From a bacterium (GTDB lineage Bacteria > Patescibacteriota > UBA1384 > JAMDBS01 > DAOVQR01), in contig DAOVQR010000032.1 of the NCBI GenBank assembly GCA_030628575.1, forward strand, positions 1 through 7,061: a DNA stretch of 7,061 bases, given 5' to 3'. Below, in pieces: positions 1 to 5,856 of this stretch (positions are counted from its first letter, which is position 1; each line of letters begins with the position of its first letter). Under the pieces are notes generated by a model. The model was not told the DNA's origin and did no database searches. It was given only the letters and a program-made list of their open reading frames with translations. The position numbers and the translations under genes are program-made.

Positions 1-1
1 A

Positions 2-145
2 TATTTTGATTTAACACCTGTTATTACTATAGAATCAGTAATACTATCCATGGGTGTATGTATTGGAATTGGTCTAATATTCGGCATTGCTCCTGCCATT
101 CAAGCATCACGCAAGGATCCGATTGATTCTCTGCACTATGAATAA
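2..145 (+). CDS. ABC transporter permease, FtsX/MacB type (C-terminal fragment)
   Basis: Only the last 47 codons are in the window; the frame is open to the left edge and ends at TAA. The fragment has a hydrophobic helix (SVILSMGVCIGIGLIFGI) followed by APAIQASRKDPIDSLHYE. A last transmembrane helix followed by P-A-x-x-A-S-R-x-x-P-I-x-x-L-x-Y-E is the standard C-terminal signature of MacB/LolC/FtsX-family permeases, which form the membrane part of ABC exporters acting on lipoproteins, peptides or macrolides. The motif supports the family call but not the substrate. The ATPase partner and the periplasmic MacB domain would lie to the left, outside the window. The gene reads toward the zinc-ribbon gene, with a gap of about 97 bp that contains a possible promoter. 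Confidence 0.85.
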   Translation, partial: YFDLTPVITIESVILSMGVCIGIGLIFGIAPAIQASRKDPIDSLHYE

Positions 146-159
146 TCAATTATATCTGA

Positions 160-170
160 TATAATATAAT
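160..170 (+). promoter_or_regulatory. Possible -10 region for the zinc-ribbon gene
   Basis: Two overlapping TATAAT hexamers (160-165 and 165-170) lie in the very AT-rich gap, 70-80 bp upstream of the ATG at 243. No convincing -35 hexamer stands at the right distance. Such hexamers arise easily by chance in DNA of this composition, so this is only a candidate. Confidence 0.3.
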
Positions 171-242
171 AAATAATAAAATTATTAATCGGGAATAGGG
201 ATTTTGGAAAATAATTAAATCTCTATACCTAGAAAGGTAAAA

Positions 243-407
243 ATGGAAGCTTATTGTGTAAAATGTAAAGCAAAAAGTGATATGAAAAATCCTAAGGTCG
301 TAAGAACTAAGAAGGGTGGGTATATGGCAAAAGGATCTTGCGCAAAATGTGACACAACAATGTGTAGAATGATGAGTAAAGAACAAGCTGAAGAAATGGA
401 AAAATAA
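243..407 (+). CDS. Small zinc-ribbon protein, DUF5679-like (54 aa)
   Basis: A short ORF that encodes 54 residues, starting MEAYCVKCKAKSDMKNPK. It has two CxxC knuckles, C5-x2-C8 and C33-x2-C36, separated by a basic, glycine-containing segment (RTKKGGYMAKGS), which is the layout of a single zinc ribbon. The YCVKCKAK start, the NPK segment and the length match my memory of the DUF5679 family, small proteins of unknown function found in CPR bacteria and some archaea. It is probably cytoplasmic because no signal or membrane segment is present. A nucleic-acid or ribosome-linked role is often guessed for such ribbons, but nothing here proves it. The start is supported by the purine-rich AGAAAGG about 6 nt upstream of ATG. 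It is monocistronic in appearance, since a strong hairpin terminator follows its stop after 16 bp. The C-terminal tail is charged and helical (SKEQAEEMEK). Confidence 0.85.
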   Translation: MEAYCVKCKAKSDMKNPKVVRTKKGGYMAKGSCAKCDTTMCRMMSKEQAEEMEK

Positions 408-423
408 AAGTTTGTCTACGTAG

Positions 424-471
424 ATAATAAGAAAAATCGACCTAAATTCTTAGGTCGATTTTTCTTATTAT
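424..471. terminator. Bidirectional intrinsic terminator between zinc-ribbon gene and groEL
   Basis: A perfect inverted repeat has 22-nt arms at 424-445 and 450-471 around the 4-nt loop ATTC. The GC-bearing core is TCGACCTAA paired with TTAGGTCGA. It is extended by A-tracts on the left and T-tracts on the right, so transcripts from either strand end in a hairpin followed by U-rich RNA. It sits between convergent genes, 16 bp after the zinc-ribbon stop and about 48 bp beyond the groEL stop, so it can serve both. A 10-nt palindrome TCTACGTAGA (415-424) abuts its left edge. Confidence 0.9.
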
Positions 472-474
472 ATT

Positions 475-518
475 ATCTGTGTATATCTGCGTTCAAATTT
501 GTGTTGATCTGTGTATAA

Positions 519-519
<1 letters not shown>
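475..519 (-). repeat. Dispersed CPR-type intergenic repeat, copy 1 (touches the groEL stop)
   Basis: Read on the minus strand, the unit starts ATTATACACAGATCAACAC, continues with a TTTGAACGCAGAT segment, and ends in a second ACACAGAT. It overlaps the groEL stop codon by one base and fills the space up to the terminator. A related unit in opposite orientation lies just upstream of groEL at 2177-2233. The ACACAGATCAAC/GAACGCAGAT wording resembles short dispersed repeats I associate with CPR genomes. No coding potential is visible and its function is unknown. Confidence 0.6.
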
Positions 520-2165
<1,646 letters not shown>

Positions 2166-2176
2166 TTACTCCATAA

Positions 2177-2233
2177 ATTATACACAGACCAACGCTGACT
2201 TTGAATTCATATCGCTGACCTACGCTGATAATT
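2177..2233 (+). repeat. Dispersed CPR-type intergenic repeat, copy 2 (groES-groEL spacer)
   Basis: The plus strand opens with ATTATACACAGACCAACGC, followed by three CGCTGA-type units (at about 2193, 2213 and 2223). It shares its first 16 bases, with one mismatch, with the reverse complement of the 475-519 unit and then diverges. The two copies are thus inverted around groEL. It lies inside the groES-groEL transcript, between the two cistrons. No ORF or terminator-type T-tract is associated with it. Confidence 0.55.
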
Positions 2234-2250
2234 AATAATTTGGATTTGAT

Positions 2251-2267
2251 TTAAAATTTAAAATTTG
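2251..2267. repeat. Short AT heptamer tract (TTAAAAT, about 2.3 copies)
   Basis: Two consecutive TTAAAAT units (2251-2257, 2258-2264) followed by TTG give a period of exactly 7. This lies just downstream of the groES stop, inside the operon spacer. The unit resembles the AAAATTC heptamer array inside trpS at 4519-4552. With only two copies and such low complexity, chance remains a real alternative. Confidence 0.35.
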
Positions 2268-2272
2268 AGCGA

Positions 2273-2557
2273 TTATTCTATAATCGCGAGGATATCTTCT
2301 TCTTTTAAAATCTTTAACTCTCGACCTTCGATTTTTATTTCATCTCCGCCATATTTGGAAAATAATACTTGGTCGCCTTTTTTAACATCAAGTGCAATTT
2401 TTTTTCCATCAATAATTTTTCCTGTTCCGATTGCTATTACTTTACCTCGCTGTGGCTTTTCTTTAGCAGTATCTGGAATTAAAATTCCACCAGCAGTTTT
2501 TTCTTCTGCCTCTAATTGTTCTACTAAAATTCTGTCACCTAATGGTTTTAATTTCAT
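2273..2557 (-). CDS. groES: Co-chaperonin GroES (Hsp10)
   Basis: This protein forms the heptameric lid that caps GroEL and triggers release of substrate into the closed cavity. The 94 residues are the normal size. It opens [14 protein letters not shown], the standard GroES start. The mobile loop that docks on GroEL is visible at about residues 17-35, with the hydrophobic tripeptide in GGILIPDTA (residues 23-31). The second half carries [18 protein letters not shown], followed by [11 protein letters not shown], as expected for the beta-barrel end. The ATG at 2557 has AGGAG 7 nt upstream. It is the first gene of the groES-groEL unit. Its 5' leader is a near copy of the trpS leader rather than a CIRCE element, which is unusual for a heat-shock operon. 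Two nucleotidyltransferase-like genes lie 186 bp upstream on the same strand. Confidence 0.99.
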   Translation of the reverse strand: MKLKPLGDRILVEQLEAEEKTAGGILIPDTAKEKPQRGKVIAIGTGKIIDGKKIALDVKKGDQVLFSKYGGDEIKIEGRELKILKEEDILAIIE

Positions 2558-2649
2558 AACAAAACTCCTCTCTAATCAATCACTAATTTAGTATCTAATT
2601 GTCTCTAATTATTCGGGACTATTTGAGATAACATTTGTGATTGATTCGT
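2555..2649 (-). repeat. 95-nt palindromic leader repeat, copy L (groES 5' leader, SD and ATG)
   Basis: Read on the minus strand from 2649 to 2555, this aligns without a gap to 4091-4185 (the trpS leader), with 15 differences in 95 positions. The shared stretch includes the GAGAGGAG Shine-Dalgarno region, its spacing and the ATG. Internally it is an imperfect palindrome. The outer arms AATCAATC (2646 to 2639) and GATTGATT (2581 to 2574) pair perfectly, and about 27 of 36 positions pair along the full arms. The right arm consists of degenerate AATTAGAGAC-like units every 10-12 nt. If the -10 at 2651-2656 is used, the repeat would be essentially the entire groES 5' UTR. Its function is not known to me. 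Confidence 0.85.
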
Positions 2650-2650
2650 A

Positions 2651-2656
2651 ATTATA
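2651..2656 (-). promoter_or_regulatory. Possible groES promoter -10 hexamer
   Basis: TATAAT is found on the minus strand immediately upstream of the leader repeat. Transcription from it would begin near the first base of that repeat, about 90 nt before the groES ATG. No good -35 box is present at 17 nt, where a weak TCTTTA-like sequence stands. The hexamer could be chance in AT-rich DNA. Confidence 0.35.
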
Positions 2657-2663
2657 TTCTATA

Positions 2664-2702
2664 CTGGTGGGAGTAAAGAAGGGGGATCTATACTTCCACC
2701 AG
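2664..2702. other. Stem-loop between nucleotidyltransferase B and groES
   Basis: The arms CTGGTGGGAGTA (2664-2675) and TACTTCCACCAG (2691-2702) pair over 12 bp with a single mismatch (a G-U wobble if read from the plus strand), around a 15-nt loop containing GGGGG. It is the only G/C-rich patch in this spacer. On the minus strand, which all flanking genes use, it is followed by TATAGAATATAAT rather than a T-run, so it is not a textbook terminator. It may mark the end or processing point of the nucleotidyltransferase transcript, or be a protein-binding or regulatory site before groES. Confidence 0.55.
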
Positions 2703-2743
2703 AAATTGATAGTATCAAAAATTTTCCTTTGGGTCAAGAAAAT

Positions 2744-3397
2744 TCAATCAATTTCCCGAATTACTAATTTAGATTTACTTATAGGATGAAAACAAACCGT
2801 CTTATCATTGGCAATAATAATTCCTTTATTTGGTATAATTAACGAGTTGTTTTTTATTTTTTTAATCTGATATTTTTTTGCCAGATTCTCCAGCCAATTA
2901 CCCAATGATCCAGATAAAAACCATTCAAGAAAATTCCTGCATTTTTTCAAAGCTTTACTTTCCTTTATCAATCGTTTAGTGATTTTTGGCCATTTTATAT
3001 ATTGCTTCATCCATCTATTTTCTAATTTATATTTATAATACAAATTTTTATCATAAATCGGCACCATACTTGAATGATCTCGAGCATGATAATAATCATA
3101 TGGCACAATACATAAAGATTTATCTGTTATAAAACGATTTAGGCAAATTTGACCGGCAGTCCTATTTTTTGATGTTTTTAAACCCGCAAACTTCATCAAA
3201 ATAATACTAAAAAACCGACAAGTCCAAATCCTGCTAGATTTTGCAATAATTAATATATCAATGTCGCTACGCGCATTAATTTTTCCTTGGGCTAAGGAAC
3301 CATTGACCCCAATTAATCTAACAAACGGCACGACTTGCAAAAATCTTGCTGCTTTTTGCGCCTTATCCCAATACTTTTTTTCTAGCTTAGTGAGCAT
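2744..3397 (-). CDS. Nucleotidyltransferase-fold protein B (217 aa), downstream paralogue
   Basis: The NTP-transferase signature is present: G33-S34 in VNGSLAQG, followed by S44-D45-I46-D47 and ILII. This GSx9SDIDxxII pattern supplies the phosphate-binding Gly-Ser and two metal-binding Asp residues of the polymerase-beta-like superfamily. The substrate cannot be read from the sequence. Other blocks shared with its neighbour are RIWTCR (56-61), AGQICLNRFITDK, YHARD followed by MVPIYDK, RNFLEWFLSG and IIAND followed by FHP. No membrane segment is evident. An ATG at 3424 would give 226 aa. I prefer the ATG at 3397 because AGGA lies 9 nt upstream and because it makes the N-terminus align residue for residue with paralogue A. 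It overlaps gene A by 11 bp, implying translational coupling. It ends in TGA, the only TGA stop in the window, after which the frame stays open for about 44 codons. Confidence 0.8.
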   Translation of the reverse strand: MLTKLEKKYWDKAQKAARFLQVVPFVRLIGVNGSLAQGKINARSDIDILIIAKSSRIWTCRFFSIILMKFAGLKTSKNRTAGQICLNRFITDKSLCIVPYDYYHARDHSSMVPIYDKNLYYKYKLENRWMKQYIKWPKITKRLIKESKALKKCRNFLEWFLSGSLGNWLENLAKKYQIKKIKNNSLIIPNKGIIIANDKTVCFHPISKSKLVIREID

Positions 3398-4028
3398 GAA
3401 CATGGATCCTAATTTCATTATCATTGGCTATAATTGTAGATCCTGGTTTATTAAAAGAAGAAAATTTATTTTTAAATTCTGTCACCCCCTTTTTTCTACA
3501 AAATTGTTCGAATTTTTCTCCATATTTACCCTTTAAAATCCATTCAAGAAAATTTCTTATAATTCTTAATCCTGTACTGTGGACTAAATTTAATACTTTT
3601 TGAGGTTTAAAATAACCATATTGTTCCATCCACGAATTGGCTATAACAAATTTTTGATAATAATTTGCTTTATCAAAAAGTGGCACCATTTGTGTATAAT
3701 CCTGGGCATGATATTTATTTTGCGGGTTGATAATTAGATATTTATCAGTAACGTATCGATTGGGACATATTTTCCCTGCTCGCTGGTGAGGTAAATCACC
3801 TGTTCTCAATTGACCAATTAATTTAAGCAGACATCTAATTATATAACGACAGGTCCAAATTCTTTTTTCGTAAGTTATGATAAAAACATCAATATCAGAA
3901 TTGGGTTTAACAATATCATAAGCCATTGAGCCAGTTATACCCATAAATCTAATAAATGGAACAATTTGCAAAAACCAAGTAACAAGTGTGGCTTTATGCC
4001 ACCTTTTTTCTTTAAGAGATCTTTTCAT
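3387..4028 (-). CDS. Nucleotidyltransferase-fold protein A (213 aa), upstream paralogue
   Basis: Same architecture as protein B: G33-S34 in ITGSMAYD and S44-D45-I46-D47 followed by VFII, then RIWTCR (56-61), AGKICPNRYVTDK (84-96), YHAQD (106-110), MVPLFDK (114-120), RNFLEW (158-163) and IIAND (199-203). Residues 1-60 are 28/60 identical to B without gaps, so the two arose by tandem duplication. A longer frame runs to 4190, but its extra 54 residues lie in the trpS leader repeat. ATG 4028, with AAAGG about 9 nt upstream, is the sensible start. Its C-terminus is shorter than that of B and ends in a His-rich IHVHAH. Promoter signals would lie in the AT-rich divergent gap shared with trpS. The fold is supported. 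A role as antitoxin, tRNA- or antibiotic-modifying enzyme would be a guess. Confidence 0.8.
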   Translation of the reverse strand: MKRSLKEKRWHKATLVTWFLQIVPFIRFMGITGSMAYDIVKPNSDIDVFIITYEKRIWTCRYIIRCLLKLIGQLRTGDLPHQRAGKICPNRYVTDKYLIINPQNKYHAQDYTQMVPLFDKANYYQKFVIANSWMEQYGYFKPQKVLNLVHSTGLRIIRNFLEWILKGKYGEKFEQFCRKKGVTEFKNKFSSFNKPGSTIIANDNEIRIHVHAH

Positions 4029-4054
4029 AATAATTGCCTTTTCATTTGCCACTA

Positions 4055-4071
4055 TATCATAAAATATGATA
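4055..4071. promoter_or_regulatory. AT palindrome in the divergent nucleotidyltransferase-trpS gap
   Basis: TATCATA-AAA-TATGATA has perfect 7-nt arms around a 3-nt centre. It puts a TATGAT hexamer, one mismatch from the -10 consensus, on both strands: plus 4065-4070 and minus 4061-4056. It is followed at 4071-4090 by a tandem 10-mer (AAAGTAAAAT, AAAGTAAAAC). It could be a divergent promoter core or a small operator serving gene A leftward and trpS rightward. No clear -35 boxes were found on either side. Confidence 0.35.
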
Positions 4072-4090
4072 AAGTAAAATAAAGTAAAAC

Positions 4091-4185
4091 ACGAATCAAT
4101 CTCGAATGTTATCTCGAATGGTCTCAAATAATTAGAGGGAATTAGAGACCAAATTAGTGATTGATTGGAGAGGAGTGTTAATATG
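4091..4185 (+). repeat. 95-nt palindromic leader repeat, copy R (trpS 5' leader, SD and ATG)
   Basis: This is the plus-strand partner of 2555-2649 and aligns over all 95 positions with no gap. The outer arms AATCAATC (4094-4101) and GATTGATT (4159-4166) pair perfectly. Along the full 36-nt arms, about 26 Watson-Crick pairs and one wobble can form around a central AATAATT-like turn. The SD AGGAG (4171-4175) sits just outside the 3' arm, 7 nt before ATG 4183. The left half contains ATCTCGAAT/GGTCTCAAAT units and the right half AATTAGAG units, which are degenerate inverses of each other. It lacks the conserved T-box sequence that often controls trpS in Gram-positive bacteria. Confidence 0.85.
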
Positions 4186-5181
4186 AACAAAAAACGAGTT
4201 TTTTCGGGGATTCAGCCATCAGGAATAATACACATTGGCAACTATTTTGGGGCAATTACTCAATGGGTAAAAATGCAAGACGATTTTGATGCTATTTTTT
4301 CTATTGTAGATTTGCATGCTATTACAGTACCTCAGGATCCAAAAAAATTAAAGGAAAATACTTACAAACTTACCGCAATACTTTTAGCTTGCGGAATTGA
4401 TCCTAAAAAAGCACCTTTATTTATTCAATCTCGGATATCGGCTCATGCTGAATTAACTTGGATTCTAAATACTATTGCCACTATAGGTGAACTAGAAAGA
4501 ATGACACAATACAAAGAAAAAATTCAAAATTCAAAATTCAAAATTCAAAATTTTTCTTCTGTGGGTCTTTTTGATTATCCAGTATTAATGGCAGCTGATA
4601 TTCTACTTTATAATACTGATGTTGTACCTGTTGGGGAAGACCAAAAACAACATGTGGAATTATGTCGAACTCTGGCAAAAAGATTTAATAATCGTTTTGG
4701 GCAAACATTTAAAGTCCCTCAGATACAATTAAGAAAAGAAGCAGCTAGAATCATGGGGCTGGATAATCCAAAGAAAAAGATGAGCAAATCTGCAGAAAGT
4801 TCATATAATTACATTGCTCTAGCTGATTCCCCTGATGATATAAAACGCAAAATTATGAAGGCACAGACCGATTCCGGAAAAGAAATAAAATTTGATGAAA
4901 ATAGGCAAGGACTTTATAATTTGTTGATGATATATAAATTATTTTCAGAAAAAACCGAAGATGAAATTGAAAAAAAATTTTCTGGTAGGGGATACGGCGA
5001 TTTGAAAAAAGAATTAGCCGAATTAATTATTGAAAAATTAAAACCAATTCAAATCAAATATCAAAAACTTATTACTGATAAATCTCATCTTGATTCAATC
5101 CTCTCCTCTGGTGCCGACAAAGTTTGCCCAATCGCTCAAAAAACTTTAAAAGATGTAAAAAGCAAGATAGGATTAATATAA
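4183..5181 (+). CDS. trpS: Tryptophan--tRNA ligase (TrpRS)
   Basis: This class Ic aminoacyl-tRNA synthetase charges tRNA-Trp with tryptophan using ATP in the cytosol. The 332 residues match the bacterial length (about 325-340). The N-terminal FSGIQPSGIIHIGNYFG contains the HIGN form of the HIGH motif (17-20), and KKKMSKS contains the KMSKS loop (199-203). LFDYPVLMAADILLYNTD and VPVGEDQKQHVEL are strongly conserved TrpRS blocks. An upstream in-frame TTG (4165) would add six residues. ATG 4183 is preferred because AGGAG lies 7 nt upstream and the protein then starts MNKKRVFSGIQPSG. An unusual feature is residues 113-123, KIQNSKFKIQN, which are encoded by an AAAATTC heptamer array inserted between MTQYKEK and GLFDYP. 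That place is a variable loop in other TrpRS proteins. It is the first gene of an apparent operon with the membrane protein that starts 15 bp after its stop. Confidence 0.98.
   Translation: MNKKRVFSGIQPSGIIHIGNYFGAITQWVKMQDDFDAIFSIVDLHAITVPQDPKKLKENTYKLTAILLACGIDPKKAPLFIQSRISAHAELTWILNTIATIGELERMTQYKEKIQNSKFKIQNFSSVGLFDYPVLMAADILLYNTDVVPVGEDQKQHVELCRTLAKRFNNRFGQTFKVPQIQLRKEAARIMGLDNPKKKMSKSAESSYNYIALADSPDDIKRKIMKAQTDSGKEIKFDENRQGLYNLLMIYKLFSEKTEDEIEKKFSGRGYGDLKKELAELIIEKLKPIQIKYQKLITDKSHLDSILSSGADKVCPIAQKTLKDVKSKIGLI
4519..4552 (+). repeat. Heptamer tandem array (AAAATTC, about 4.9 copies) inside trpS
   Basis: There are four perfect AAAATTC units (4519-4525, 4526-4532, 4533-4539, 4540-4546) plus AAAATT. 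Because 7 is not a multiple of 3, the array cycles through frames and encodes a 7-residue period (KIQNSKF, then KIQN). It keeps the trpS frame open and sits in a loop, so it is probably tolerated. Heptamer arrays of this type (short tandemly repeated repetitive sequences) are known from cyanobacteria, and I believe similar ones occur in CPR genomes. Confidence 0.85.
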
Positions 5182-5196
5182 ATTTGGAGGTCAACC

Positions 5197-5742
5197 ATGG
5201 AACAACAAAAAAAATCTAACACAACATTAATTATCATCATTATTTTGGCAGTGATTGTGGTCGGATTGCTGGTATTAGGACTTGGTGGTTACGGGATATA
5301 TTATTGGCTAAAAAATAAAACTCCATCCCCTGTTCCAACACCAACCACCACATCGGTATCAACTCCAACAATAAGCCCGACTTCCACGGCCACAATTGGT
5401 ACTAATCCGAGTAATATAATACAAAATTATATGATATGCACTTTAGGAACAATCCCCGGAGCTTCCCTTGACTATGAATATGCTAAAAAATATCTTAGCG
5501 CAGAATTGAAAGAATTGTTCAATGATGTTACTTTTGTACCAACAAGTTATTGTATCCAACAAGGGCCAGATGAAGTTGAAATTGCATCAGAAGATATTGA
5601 TGGAATGGAAGCTACGGTTCGAGTTAGGGCAAATTGGGGTGGAGATTGGCAAACACCTTGGGAATTTTTACTAATTTATGGTTCTGATGGCTGGATAATT
5701 AAAGAAATTAAATGTTTGGATACAGGACAGGTAACAAAATAG
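5197..5742 (+). CDS. Membrane-anchored protein with extracytoplasmic C-terminal domain (181 aa)
   Basis: Not a named gene. A short basic N-terminus (MEQQKKSN) is followed by one long hydrophobic helix at about 10-38 (a run of Ile/Leu/Val, then GYGIYYWLKNK). It reads as an uncleaved signal anchor with the rest outside the membrane. Residues 42-70 are a Pro/Ser/Thr linker. Residues 72-175 form a compact domain containing IIQNYMICTLGTIPGAS, AKKYLSAELKELF, CIQQGPDEVEIASE, RVRANWGGDW and a closing GWIIKEIKC. A helix, followed by strands that end in a W-x-I strand, suggests an NTF2-like or DUF3828-like accessory fold; this is inferred from pattern only. Cys81, Cys119 and Cys173 could form disulfides. 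The start has GGAGG 6 nt upstream. It follows trpS by 15 bp and probably shares its transcript, though a functional link to TrpRS is unlikely. It ends in TAG. Confidence 0.8.
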   Translation: MEQQKKSNTTLIIIIILAVIVVGLLVLGLGGYGIYYWLKNKTPSPVPTPTTTSVSTPTISPTSTATIGTNPSNIIQNYMICTLGTIPGASLDYEYAKKYLSAELKELFNDVTFVPTSYCIQQGPDEVEIASEDIDGMEATVRVRANWGGDWQTPWEFLLIYGSDGWIIKEIKCLDTGQVTK

Positions 5743-5817
5743 CTTTTAGGAAATAGCTTCTTGGCTTATTAGGAATAAAATAAAACTTAGCTTTAAATTA
5801 ATACGTTTGGCTAATTT

Positions 5818-5845
5818 AAAAGAGCAGCATTTGCTGCTCTTTTTT
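5818..5845. terminator. Bidirectional intrinsic terminator after the membrane-protein gene
   Basis: The stem AGAGCAGCA (5821-5829) pairs with TGCTGCTCT (5832-5840), is lengthened by AAA before and TTT after, and is followed on the plus strand by a six-T run (5840-5845). The reverse strand also ends in TTTTAAA, so it can serve the convergent gene that ends at 5857. It sits about 75 bp after the stop of the 181-aa gene. The rest of the 5743-5856 gap shows nothing else clear beyond short AGCTT-type repetitions. Confidence 0.9.
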
Positions 5846-5856
5846 ATTTGTTTATT

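Noticed and set aside
150..386. 78-aa minus-strand ORF antisense to the zinc-ribbon gene
   Set aside because: Phe/Ser/His-rich low-complexity translation that mirrors the real zinc-ribbon gene. The plus-strand frame has CxxC pairs and an SD.
3398..3424. Longer start of nucleotidyltransferase B at ATG 3424
   Set aside because: Nine extra residues have no counterpart in paralogue A. ATG 3397 has AGGA at a good distance and aligns exactly with the paralogue.
4091..4182. T-box riboswitch controlling trpS
   Set aside because: No T-box conserved sequence, specifier loop or terminator with T-run is seen, and groES has the same leader, which would make no sense for a tRNA-Trp sensor.
2555..4185. 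CRISPR array or classical insertion sequence
   Set aside because: Repeat units are degenerate and without uniform spacers, and no transposase or cas gene is present in the interval.
4029..4190. N-terminal extension of nucleotidyltransferase A up to 4190 (54 extra residues)
   Set aside because: The extension is translated from the trpS leader repeat and overlaps the trpS start. The internal ATG at 4028 has its own SD and matches the start of paralogue B.
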